This document shows, one piece after another, positions 48,360-59,266 of a DNA stretch of 64,000 bases; position 1 is the stretch's first letter; every line of letters begins with the position of its first letter. The notes beneath the pieces are model-generated. The model saw only the letters and a list, made by a program, of their open reading frames with translations, made no database searches and was not told where the DNA came from. The position numbers and the translations under genes are program-made. Source of the stretch: Ehretia macrophylla (lineage: Eukaryota; Streptophyta; Magnoliopsida; Boraginales; Ehretiaceae); contig CM075771.1 of NCBI GenBank assembly GCA_037974665.1, forward strand, positions 37,866,425 to 37,930,424, in the 5' to 3' direction.

Positions 48360-48916
48360 TTTTCAATTTTTTTTGCCTTGGTTAGGGTTGCCAAGATACT
48401 TTATCCACCAAATCTCTATTACCGAATCCCACGGAACATTGGGCAAGACAACTTCGCTTCACGTAGAGGCCGGGCCAGCAAACTGTGGGCGTAGGGTTTG
48501 TGATCAGGTCTCCGTCGCTTCGGTGCCCATAACTTTTGATCCGTAAGGAGTTACGCAGCGCACTGCATAACGTTGCAAAGCTCTCTGAGAGCTCTACGAC
48601 GGGGGCAGCTAGCTTGCTCACTGTGCCCATTTTTGGAGACCAAAATCGAACGTTTTCATCAATTTCAGGACACTTTTCTTCTGTTGCCCTGTTTTTTCGT
48701 CCCGAATCGTTCGTTGTGAGCTTTTAAAAGGACAACAACCTGACTCGCGGGATATCAGAGGGCCCTACAATGTGTCGATATCACGTCTTGCGGGCATGCT
48801 GCGCTGTTGAAGCGGATGGGTTGTCGTTAAGCCCATTGGGCCTTTTGAATGGGCCATCTCTCTAGGCTGGGACTGTGAACCGTTAACACATATAGTAATG
48901 GTGCCCTCAAAATGAC

Positions 48917-49034
48917 GGGTGCGATCATACCTCACTAATGCACCGGATCTAATCAGAACTCCGAAGTTAAGCGTGCTTGGGCGAGAGTAGTACTAGGATG
49001 GGTGACCCCCTGGGAAGTCCTCGTGTTGCACCCC
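48917..49034 (+). rRNA. 5S rRNA gene 33
   Basis: 118 nt, with one base lost around positions 16-17 (ATACCTCACTAATG), plus C35T and C36A. The loss falls in a conserved region, so function is doubtful. Confidence 0.88.
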
Positions 49035-49591
49035 CTTTTCATTTTTTTTGTTCCTGGTTAGGGTTGCCAAGATACTTTATCCACCAAATCTCTATTACCG
49101 AATCCCACGGAACATTGGGCAAGACAACTTCGCTTCACGTAGAGGCCGGGCCCGCAAACCGAGGGTGTACGGTTTGTGACCAGGTCTCCGTAGTTTCGGT
49201 GCCCAAAAGTCTTGATCCGTAAGGAGTTATGCAGCGCACAACATACCTTTGCAAAGCTCTCTCAGAGCTCTAGGACTGGGGCCGCCAGCTTGCTCGCTGT
49301 GCCCATTTTTGGAGCCCAAAATCGAATGTTTTCATCAGTTTCAGGCCACTTTTCTTTTTTTGCTCTATTTTTCATCCCGGATCGTACGTCGTGAGTTGTT
49401 AAAAGGACGACAACCTGACTCGCGAGACCACGGAGGGCCCTACAACGTGTCGATCTCACGTCTTGCGAGGATGCTGCGTTGTTGAAGAGGATGGGTTGTC
49501 CTTAAGCCCATTAGGCCTTTTGAATAGGCCATCTCTCTAGGGTGGGACTGTGAACCGATAACACATATAGGAATTGTGCCCTCAACATGAC

Positions 49592-49710
49592 GGGTGCGAT
49601 CATACCAGCACTAATGCACCGGATCCCATCTGAACTCCAAAGTTAAGCGTGCTTGGGTGTGAATAGTACAAGGATGGGTGACCCCGTGGGAAGTCCTCGT
49701 GTTGCACCCA
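49592..49710 (+). rRNA. 5S rRNA gene 34
   Basis: Diverged full-length copy with A40T, G48A, C67T, A69T, G72A, T79A, C95G and C119A. Three changes cluster in the intermediate element, about 67-72. Confidence 0.9.
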
Positions 49711-50268
49711 CTTTTCAATTTTTTTTGCCCTGGTTAGGGTTGCCAAGATACTTTATCCACCAAATCTCTATTACTGAATCCCACGGAATATTGGGCAAGA
49801 CAACTTCGCTGCACGTAGAAGCCGAGCCTGCACACCAAGGGCGTAGGGTTTGTGACCTGGTCTCCGTCGCTCCAGTGCCCATAACTTTTGATCTGTAAGG
49901 AGTTACGCGGCGCACAGCATACCATTGCAAAGCTCTTTGAGAGCTCTACAACGGGGGCATCCAGCTTGCTCGCTGTGCCCAATTTTGGAGCCGAAAATCA
50001 AACGTTTTCATCAGTTTCAGGCCACTTTTGTTCTTTTGCTCTATTTTTCCGTCCCGGATCATTCGTCGTTAGTTGTTAAAAGGACGACAACCTGACTCGC
50101 TGGACATCAGAGAGCCCTACAACGTGTCGATATCACGTATTGCGAGGATGCTGCGTTGTTGAAGTGGATAGGTTGTCGTTAAGCCCATTAGGCCTTTTGA
50201 ATGGGCCATCTCTCTAGGCTGGGACTGTGAACCGTTAACACAAATAGGAATTGTGCCCTCAACATGAC

Positions 50269-50387
50269 GGGTGCGATCATACCAGCAATAATGCACTGGA
50301 TACCATCATAACTCCGAAGTTAAGCGTGCTTGGGCGAGTGTAGTACTAGGATGGGTGACCCCCTGGGAAGTCCTCGTGTTGCACCCC
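50269..50387 (+). rRNA. 5S rRNA gene 35
   Basis: Full-length copy with C20A, C29T, C34A, G41T and A71T. The upstream TATA-like box is altered to AAATAGG. Confidence 0.92.
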
Positions 50388-50945
50388 CTTTTCAGTTTTT
50401 TTTGCCCTGGTTAGGGTTGCCAAGATACTTTATCCACAAATTCTCTATTACTGAATCCCGCAGAACATTGGGCAAGACAACCTCGCTTCACGTAGAGGCC
50501 GAGCCCATAAACCGAGGGCGTAAGGTTTGTTACCAGGTCTCCGTCGCTACGGTGCCCATAACTATTGATCCGTAAGGAGTTACGCAGTGCACCGTATACT
50601 GTTGCAAAGCTCTCGGAGAGCTCTATGACGGGGGCGGCTAGCTTGCTTGTTGTGCCCCTTTTTGGAGCCCAAAATCGAACGTTTTCATCAGTTTCAGGCC
50701 ACTTTTCTTCTTTTGCTCTATTTTTTCGTCGAGCATCGAACGTCGTGAGCTGTTAAAAGGACGACAACTTGACTCGCGGGACATCAGAGAGCCCTACAAT
50801 GGGTCGATATCACGTCTTGCAAGGTTGCTGCGTTGTTGAAGCGGATGGGTTGTCGTTAAGCCCATTGAGCCTTTTGAATGGGCCATCACTCTAGGCTGGG
50901 ACTGTGAACCGTTAACAAATATAGGAATTGTGCCCTGAACATGAC

Positions 50946-51064
50946 GGGTACGATTATACCAGCATTAATGCACTGGATCCCATCTGAACTCTGAAGTTAA
51001 GCATGTTTGGGCGAGAGTAATACTAGGATGGGTGACCCCCTGTGAAGTCCTCGTGTTGCACCCC
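50946..51064 (+). rRNA. 5S rRNA gene 36
   Basis: Strongly diverged full-length copy with G5A, C10T, C20T, C29T, A40T, C47T, G58A, C61T, G75A and G98T. It is a likely pseudogene because box A carries two changes. Confidence 0.88.
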
Positions 51065-51622
51065 CTTTTCAATTTTTTTTGCCCTGGTTAGGGTTGCCAA
51101 GATACTTTATCCACCAAATCTCTATTACTGAATCCCACTGAACATTGGGCAAGACAACTTCGCTTCACGTAGAGGCCGGGCCCACAAACCGAGGGCGTAG
51201 GGTTTGTGACCTGGTCTCCGTCACTCCAGTGCCCATAACTTTTGATCTGTGAGGAGTTACGTAGTGCACAACATACCGTTGCAAAGCTCTCTAAGAGCTC
51301 TACGACAGGGGCAGCGAGCTTGCTCGCTTTACCCATTTTTGGATGCCAAATTCGAACGTTTTCATCTGTTTCAGGCCACTTTTCTTCTTTTGACCTATTT
51401 TTTCATCCCGGATTGTACATCGTGAGTTGTTAAAAGGACGACAACCTGACTTGCGGTACATCAGAGGGCAGTACAATGTGTCCATATCAAGTCTTGCGAG
51501 GATGCTGCGTTGTTGAAGCGGATGGGTTGTCGTTAAGCCCATTGGGTCTTTTGAATGCGCCATCTCTCTAGGCTGGCACTGTGAACCTTTAACACATATA
51601 AGAATTGTGCCCTTAACATGAC

Positions 51623-51741
51623 AGGTGCGATCATACCAGCACTAATGCCCCGGATCCCATAAGAACTCCGAAGTTAAGCGTGCTTGTGCGAGAGTAGTAC
51701 TAGGATGGGTGACCCCCTGGGAAGTCCTCGTGCTGCACCCC
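51623..51741 (+). rRNA. 5S rRNA gene 37, lacking its terminator
   Basis: Full-length gene with G1A, A27C, C39A, G65T and T111C. GCACCCC is followed directly by CTGGTTAGGG. The TTTTCAA-T8 stretch that ends every other unit is absent (a loss of about 18-19 bp between CCCT repeats). Transcripts would be expected to run into the spacer. It has a class II spacer upstream, unlike its neighbours. Confidence 0.92.
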
Positions 51742-52280
51742 CTGGTTAGGGTTGCCAAGATACTTTATCCACCAAATCTCTATTACCGAATCCCACAGAA
51801 TATTAGGCAAGACAACTTTGATTCACGTAGAGGCCGGGCCCGCAAACCGAGGGCGTAGGGTTTGTGGCCAGGTCTCCGTCCCTCTGGTACCTATAACTTT
51901 TGATCCGTAAGGAGTTACGCGGCGTACACCATACTGTTGCGAAGCTCTCTGAGAGCTCTACGACGGGGTCAGCTAGCTTGCTTACTGTGCCACTTTTTGG
52001 AGCCCAAAATTGAATGTTTTCATCAGTTTCAAGCCACTTTTCGTCTTTTGTTCTGGTTTTCCGTCACAGATTGTACGTCGTGAGCTGTTAAAAGGACGAC
52101 AACCCTACTCGCGGGACATCAGAGGGCCCTACAACGTTTCGATATCATTTCTTGCGAGGATGCTTCGTTGTTGAAGCGGATGGGTTGTCGTTAAGCCCAT
52201 TGGGCCTTTTGAATGGGCCATCTCTCTAGACTGGGACTGTGAACTGTTAACACATATAGGAATTGTGCCCTCAACATGAT

Positions 52281-52399
52281 GGGTTCGATCATACCAGAAC
52301 TAATGCATCGGATCCCATCAGAACTCCGAAGTTAAGCGTGCTTGGGCAAGAGTAGTACTAGGATGGGTGACCCCTTGGGAAGTCCTCGTGTTGTACCCC
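52281..52399 (+). rRNA. 5S rRNA gene 38
   Basis: Full-length copy with G5T, C18A, C28T, G68A, C95T and C114T. Confidence 0.92.
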
Positions 52400-52955
52400 T
52401 TTTCATTTTTTTTTGCCCTGGTTAGGGTTGCCAAGACACTTTATCCACCAAATCTCTATTACCGAATCCCACGGAACATTGGGGAAGACAACTTCGCTTC
52501 GCGTAGAGGCCAGGCCCGCAAACCGAGGGCGTAGGGTTTATGACCAGGTCTACGTCGCTCTGGTGCCCATAACTTTTGTTCCGTAAGGAGTTACGTAGCG
52601 CACCGCATACCGTTGCAAAGCTCTCTGAGAGCTCTATGACGGGGGCAGCTAGCTTGCTCGTTGTGCCCGTTTTTGGAGCTCAAAATCAAACGTTTTCATT
52701 AGTTTCAGGCCATTTTGTTCTTTTGCTCTTTTTTTTCGTCCCGGATCGTACGTCGTGAGATATTAAAAGGACGACAACCTGAATCGCAGGACATTAGAGG
52801 ACCCTACAACGTGTCGATATCACGTCTTGCAAGGATGCTGCGTTGTTGAAGCGGATGGGTTGTCGTTAAGCCCATTGGGCCTTTTGAATGGACCATCTCT
52901 CTAGGCTGGGACTGTGAACTGTTAACACATATGGGAATTGTGACCTCAACATGAC

Positions 52956-53074
52956 GGGTGCGATCATACCAGCACTAATGCACCGGATCCCATTAGAACT
53001 CCGAAGTTAAGCGTGCTTGGGCGAGAGTAGTACTAGGATGAGTGACCCCTTGGGAAGTCCTCGTGTTGCACCCC
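52956..53074 (+). rRNA. 5S rRNA gene 39
   Basis: Full-length copy with C39T, G86A and C95T. Confidence 0.94.
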
Positions 53075-53632
53075 CTTTCCAATTTTTTTTGCCCTGGTTA
53101 GGGTTGCCAAGATACATTATCCACAAAATCTCTATTACCGAATCCCACGGAACATTGGGCAAGACAACTTCGCTTCACGTCGAGGCCGAGCCCACAAACC
53201 GAGGGCGTAGGGTTTGTGGCCAGGTCTCCGTCCCTCCGGTGCCCATAACTTTTGATCCGTAAGGAGTTACGCGGTGTACAGCATACCGTTGCGAAGCTCT
53301 CTGAGAGCTCTACGACGGGGGAAGCTAACTTCCTTGCTGTGGTAGTTATTGGAGCCCAAAATCGACCATTTTCATCAGTTTCAGGCTACTTTTGTTCTTT
53401 TACTCTATTTTTCCGTCCCGGATCGTACGTCGTGAGATGTTAAAAGGATGACAACCTGAATCGCGGGACATTAGAGGACCCTACAATGTGTCGATATCAT
53501 CTCTTGCGAGGATGCTGCGTTGTTGAAGTGGATGGGTTGTCGTTAAGCCCATTGGGCCTTTTGAATGGGCCATCTCTCTAGGTTGGGACTGTGAACCGTT
53601 AACACATATAGGAATTGTGCCCTCAACATGAC

Positions 53633-53751
53633 GGGTGCGATCATACCAGCACTAATGCACCGGATTCTATCAGAACTCCGAAGTTAAGCGTGCTTAGGCG
53701 AGAGTAGTACTAGGATGGGTGACCCCCTGGGAAGTCCTCGTGTTGCACCCC
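53633..53751 (+). rRNA. 5S rRNA gene 40
   Basis: Full-length copy with C34T, C36T and G64A. The downstream spacer resembles that of gene 39 (GATACATTATCCACAAAATC and TGGTAGTTTTTGG-like stretches), so the two units are probably a recent pair. Confidence 0.94.
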
Positions 53752-54309
53752 CTTTTAATTTTTTTTTGCCCTGGTTAGGGTTGCCAAGATACATTATCCA
53801 CAAAATCTCTATTACCGAATCCCACGGAATATTGGGCAAGACAACTTCGCTTCACGTAGAGGCCGAGCCCGCAAACCGAGTGCGTAGGGTTTGTGACCTG
53901 GTCTCCGTCGCTCCGGTGCCCATAACTTTTGATCCGTAAGGAGTTACGCGGCGTACAACATACCGTTGCAAAGCTCTCTGAGAGCTCTACGATGGGGGCA
54001 GCTAGATTGCTCGCGGTGGTAGTTTTTGGAGCCCAAAATTGACCATTTTCATCAGTTTCAGGCCACTTTTGTTCTTTTGCTCTATTTTTCTGCCACGGAT
54101 CGTACGTTGTGAGCTGTTAAAAGGACGACAACCTGACTCGCGGGACATCAGAGGGCCCTACAACGTGTCGATATCACGTCTTGCGAGGATGCTGCGCTGT
54201 TGAAGCGGATGGGTTGTCGTTAAGCCCATTGGGCCTTTTGAATGGGCCATCTCTCTAGGCTGGGACTGTGAACCGTTAATACATATAAGAATTGTGCTCT
54301 CAACATGAT

Positions 54310-54428
54310 GGGTGCGATCATACCAGCACTAATGCACCGGATCCCATCAGAACTCCGAATTTGAGCATGCTTGGGCGAGAGTAGTACTAGGATGGGTGAC
54401 CCCCTGGGAAGTCCTCGTGTTGCACCCC
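54310..54428 (+). rRNA. 5S rRNA gene 41
   Basis: Full-length copy with G51T, A54G and G58A, all within box A. The rest is consensus. It is followed by the shortened spacer. Confidence 0.93.
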
Positions 54429-54699
54429 CTTTTCAATTTTTTTTGCCCTGGTTAGGGTTGCCAAGATACTTTATCCACCAAATCTCTATAACCAAATCCC
54501 ACGGAACATTGGGCAAGACAACCTGACTCGTGGGACATCAGAGGGCCTTACAATGTGTCGATATCACGTCTTGCGAGGATTATGCGTTGTTGAAGCGGAT
54601 GGGTTATCGTTAAGCCCATTGTGCCTTTTGAATGGGCCATCTCTCTAGGCTGGGACTGTGAATCGTTAACACATATAGGAATTGTGCCCTCAACATGGC
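54429..54699 (+). repeat. Shortened 5S spacer (about 271 bp)
   Basis: The spacer jumps from CATTGGGCAAGACAAC to CTGACTCGTGGG at about 54517-54522. It omits about 287 bp, including the CATAACTTTTGATCC and palindrome region. The shared GACAAC at both break sites suggests a microhomology-type deletion. The terminator and the upstream promoter region are kept. Confidence 0.9.
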
Positions 54700-54818
54700 G
54701 GGTGCGATCATACCATCACTAATGCACCGGATCCCATCAGAACTCCGAATTTAAGCGTTCTTGGCAGAGAGTAGTACTAGGATGGGTGACCTCCTGGGAA
54801 GTCCTCGTGTTGCACCCC
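54700..54818 (+). rRNA. 5S rRNA gene 42
   Basis: Full-length copy with G17T, G51T, G60T, G66C and C67A, and the canonical T at position 93. G66C and C67A (TTGGCAGAG) are shared with the truncated gene that follows, and G51T with gene 41. Confidence 0.92.
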
Positions 54819-55376
54819 CTTTTAAATTTTTTTTGCCCTGGTTAGGGTTGCTAAGATACTTTATCCACCAAATCTCTATTACCGAATCCCACGGAACATT
54901 GGGCAAGGCAACTTCGTTCCACGTAGAGACCGGGCCCGCAAATCGAGGGCGTAGGGTTTGTGACCAGGTCTCCGTCGCTCCGGTGCCCATAACTTTTGAT
55001 CCGTAAGGAGTTACGCGGCGCACATCATACCGTTGCAAAGCTCTCTGAGAGCTCTACGACGGGGATAGCTAGCTTGCTCGTTGTGCTCCTTTTTGGAGTC
55101 CAAAATTGAACGTTTTAATCAGTTTCAGGCCACTTTTCTTCTTTTGCTTTGTTTTTTCGCCCCGGATCGTACGTCGTGAGCTGTTTAAAGGACGACAACC
55201 TGACTCGTGGGGCATCAGAGGGCCTTATAATGTGTCGATATCACTTCTTGCATGGATTCTGCGTTGTTGAAGCGGATGGGTTGTCGTTAAGCCTATTGGG
55301 CCTTTTGAATAGGCCATCTCTCTAGGCTGGGACTGTGAACCGTTAACACATATAGGAATTGTGCCCTCAACATGAC

Positions 55377-55467
55377 GGGTGCGATCATACCAGCACTAAT
55401 GCACTGGATCCCATCAGAACTTCGAAGTTAAGCGTGCTTGGCAGAGAGTAGTACTAGGATGGGCGAT
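55377..55467 (+). pseudogene. 5S rRNA gene 43, truncated by element D
   Basis: The first 91 bp of a 5S gene, with C29T, C46T, G66C, C67A and T88C. It is cut at GATGGGCGAT by the 5' LTR of element D. Any remaining 3' part would lie beyond the window. The box A region is present, but the gene lacks its 3' end and terminator. Confidence 0.92.
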
Positions 55468-58400
55468 TGTGAGGCCCGACCCCGAATTGCGTGCGATACC
55501 TCATTTTGCGTGCCCTAAACTAGATTTGCGTGCCATGACCTAGGTTTGAGAATTGTATTTAGTTTGTGTGCCTTGCATTGAATTTCGTGCATTCATATAG
55601 GGTTACGTGCGTTTACTTAAAAAACGTGCGTTCGTCTCGTAGTTCGTGTCCTACCTCGAAGTGCGTGCCCTAAACCTAGGAAAGCGTGTCTTCACGCTAA
55701 TCAAGAAAGCATCTTACACGAAGCACTAGGCTATTAAACAATCCTACAAAATCCACTAACAATATAATAATCCAAATTCCTTTCACTAGAAGACAAAAAT
55801 GCATAAAAAACAAAACATTCTTTATTATTATTATTATTTTTTCCATTATTCTTTTTGCACTTCAAAATACAATTAGAATAATGCTTAAGATGACACAATT
55901 TCAGCCAATTCAATAGCTTTGACCGACCACTAGGAGCATTGTTTTAGCAATTGTATATTTTATTCATAATCTTAGTCAAACACTTAGCATAAGCCATTAA
56001 AATAATTGCTCAATTCCCCTCAATTTCTCACCATAACCGACCAGCCTTTGTATATTCCAAGCACATAGAATATAATAATGCTCAAAACAAACAAAATTCA
56101 GATTGTAACATTGCTTTGGCCGACCATGTGATGCAAATTAACAAGCTTGCATAGTTTAAAATATTCCTAGACAAGCCTATGACAAAATGCATAAAAAAAT
56201 GAATCAAAACATACCTACCATGCTCCACTTTCTCGGCCAAAACACTCCAAGCATCTTCACATTTCAATAATGCACAATGACTAAGGAATTTTCAGAAATT
56301 GTAGAGCTCTTGGCCGACACATGCAATTAAAAACATCATCAAAGCATCTTTAACTTTATATTTGCTTGCAAACCTTCTCTCAAGCTTCCATCTCCTCTCT
56401 CTCTCGACCTTAGTATTTTCATAGGCTCCCAAGTCTGAAAAATTTCTCCCCATAACACACAAGCATCTTCCAAAGCAAAGGAAAGCAAGAAAGAAGCTTC
56501 GTTGGTGCATTTTCAAGAACATTCTGCATCTACCTGGTTGTTTTGATAAGGTGAGGGTTCAAAACTTTTGGAAAACTCTTTAAAACTTCACATGCATGAC
56601 TATGAATGTGTGTATTTGCTTCTGTGCTTGAGCTATGTGGTCGTTCATGAGTTTAAACAACCATGCATGGCAATAACTTGGCTTGAAAATGACACTAGAC
56701 AAAGCCGAAATTTGAGACTGCTTCTGTCCCGTCTGTTCGAGGCAATTTTTGGTTAAGCAAATGATGTCGAAATTGCGTGAAAATCCCTAGGTGACTAGTT
56801 TGGCCAATTTTGAACACTTTTCGCACAAATAAGCAAAGTCAAATTTTGGCTCTAAGGCCCTCAAAATGGCAAAATCACGTAATATAGCTAAATCTGGAAA
56901 GTTTCGAGAAAAAGGAAGCAGTTTGGGAGATTTACTGCCCGTGTGGAACGAGATGATTTTGACATAGCAAAAAACATCCAAAATGCGTGAAAATTTGTGT
57001 GCTGCTAGATTTTTGAGTTGTGGACATTTTTTCCAGAAATAGGCTTAGGCTAAAAATGAACCTATGGACCTCAAAATCATGCAATATCGAAAGATAGGAA
57101 AATCTGGACAGTTTTGAGCAGTTCCACCATTTTGGCTATAACTAACGATCCAGAACTCCAATTGATGCAAGGTTTGTTTCTGATTTTAGTTAACTTCTTA
57201 AGCTTTAATTTGATATATTATTCACTGAATTTGGAGTTCATTTTCCTGCCCAGTTGATTGTGAGAAAACAGCTTATTGCAGTTAGGGTTTCAATTGACTA
57301 TGTGCTTGGGAAAAACTTGTTGAACCTCTTTTGTGGTACTAATTGCTTGGAATGGTAGTATTGGAATATTGTGTGGACTATATTGAATGTTGAGGATGTT
57401 GAATGAGACGATGCATGACTTTGGAATGATGATTGAGTTGATTTAGGGTTTTGATCGCACGATTTTGCATGAAAAGCGAACCCTAATGACTAGGTATTCT
57501 TGTTAAGTGTTAACCGGGGGTTATTGTGTGGAAAATGTACGTTGCGTGGGCTGCCCGTAAAATGTTTTATAGTTCCAAATGTGAGTAGGCCATTGCATGT
57601 TGACAAATAAGCTTTTCTTGCACCCAAACCCCTTTGATATCCTCGCCTGTTGCATAAACTTATAACTTGATCCCGTGAGCTTCTTAATGTGTTATATGGC
57701 CTGTTTTATATGTGTTACATGGCTGCCCGATTAATGTTCATATGACTCTATTTGCCTTCATGTGAAATTACTTGCCTTATCGTGCTTCGTTTGACTACTT
57801 GTCAACATGCGATCTTATAACTGCTCGGAGGAAACCTACTTTGTTGTCCTCCTAATGTGATATGATAAATGTTATAAATGTGCATTGCATACGAGGTTGC
57901 AACCTTTCGTGTGGCATGGTAGTGTTTCACGCACGCCGGGCGGCATCGGGCTTGCCGGTGTTACCGTGACTACCATGGTCCAATTCCCTCTCTCGCTTGG
58001 CATTTCACCCTCGGAGAGTTGGGTCGTAGGTTTCGGGGTACATCCGGAGTACACCCATTTGGGAGTGATAAGTGGATTATTGAAGTCGGCCGCACCAAAT
58101 AATTCAAAATTGGAATTGAGAGCAAATGCTCACCGTATCCTTGAAATGATTGGTAATTGTATCCGTTTCTCGATTTGGTTCTTATAACTGCTTACCATAT
58201 TATCTGTAATATGTGACATGTTTTAAAAAAGGGGTTTTAATAAAGTGAACCGGAAAATGAGTTTCAAAATTTATTTCTCGTTCCCCCTCGCTGAGTTCAT
58301 AAGGACTCACCCTCTTTTATCATTTCAGGTGAAGAAGAACAGGTACAGGAACATGAGGATAATGTACCTAATGATGAACCCCTGGAGTGATTGCCTGTTA

Positions 58401-59030
58401 TTGTTGTTTTGCATGAACGTGATTACTTGTGTATTTTGTGCTGCTTGAAGACCATTTATCTTATGTTGCTTGCTGTTGCTAATGTATAAGACCCCCGTTG
58501 TAATTTGGGGTCTAATTTTGATTTGTACTTATTTTAGGTAGACCGCTACTAGACATGACACTACTTTGATCGTTTTGCTTTTACTACCGCTAGTATCTAT
58601 CGCAGGTTATGATGCTTGGTTAAGGAATAGGTAAATGAACTTATCCAATCTCAACAGGTACTTGCTAATAAGCTATGATAAACATGCATATTTTGAAACG
58701 AGAATAAATGGACTAACGAGGCATAGTATTATGCTAGGTTATAAATCAAACGGGACGTCGAAATAACCAATAGGCAATTCAATTGATGATTAAGTAGTAA
58801 ATTCTAGTCGGGAATGAACTTGAATTGAAAGTTTTGAGGCTGTTAGAAAATTTAGGTCAAAACAAATAGCCCAATTACAGTCGTTATGCTGCCGAATTTC
58901 TGGAAAAATTTTGAAGTCTAGAATAGAACGTTAAGTGTTAAACCTCCTAGAATGATTAAGAATATGAAAGGACTTGAATGTTTAGATCACACCCTAGTCT
59001 AACCTTTATAGGCCGGGTTGGGGCGTGACA
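55468..59030 (+). repeat. Element D 5' LTR
   Basis: 3563 bp, starting TGTGAGGCCCGACCCCG and ending GGTTGGGGCGTGACA. It holds a (TTA)n run near 55832, the block colinear with the copy A/B LTRs at about 57930-58060, and CTGAGTTCATAAGGACTCACC followed by ATCATTTCAGGTG near 58291-58332. Small open frames in it (for example 56292-56522 on the minus strand) recur in the 3' LTR and are not taken as genes. Confidence 0.92.
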
Positions 59031-59041
59031 CCTTAGAAGAA

Positions 59042-59053
59042 TAGTATCAGAGC
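59042..59053 (+). other. Element D primer binding site
   Basis: TAGTATCAGAGC, an initiator tRNA-Met type site 11 nt inside the 5' LTR, the same layout as element C. Confidence 0.78.
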
Positions 59054-59266
59054 TTAGATTGCTTAAGCCGGGTTTAACTCTCGGACCATGGGTTGAGCCC
59101 TAAGATAATTAGGATGACTTGTTTATGTGTTAAATGTGCCTTCTATGCTCTATGTGCTTAAGTGACTTATATGCCTTAAATGTTTTTAGAATTGTATCTA
59201 TAATATGTTGCATATCTTATGCATTAGATTCTTAATTATCATATTTCAATAAATTGTGCCTATAAG

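Larger units (their letters stand above)
44561..55467 (+). repeat. 5S rDNA array, block 4 (genes 27-42 plus a truncated gene)
   Basis: It resumes at mid-spacer, 296 bp upstream of gene 27, and runs at about 677-bp spacing. There are two exceptions. The interval from gene 37 to 38 is 658 bp because the T-run terminator segment is missing. The interval from gene 41 to 42 is 390 bp because about 287 bp of spacer is missing. Spacers are class I (GGGACATC/CTGGGACTG) apart from those before genes 27 and 37. The block ends inside a 5S gene where element D begins. Confidence 0.95.

Noticed and set aside
501-55006. Recurring frames of about 81 codons (MGESSTRMGDPLGSPRV...) and minus-strand frames such as ...GLYVKRSCLAQCSVGFGNRDLVDKVSWQP in many units
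   Set aside because: They are translations of the 5S gene and its spacer. They recur only because the DNA repeats, they vary freely, and in many units they are broken.
289-55467. CRISPR-like regular repeats
   Set aside because: The period is about 677 bp with a 5S rRNA gene in each unit, and the organism is a plant.
56292-56522. A 76-codon minus-strand frame in the element D LTR, repeated at 63440-63670
   Set aside because: It lies inside an LTR and is duplicated only because the LTR is. No family match, and U3 sequence is not expected to code here.
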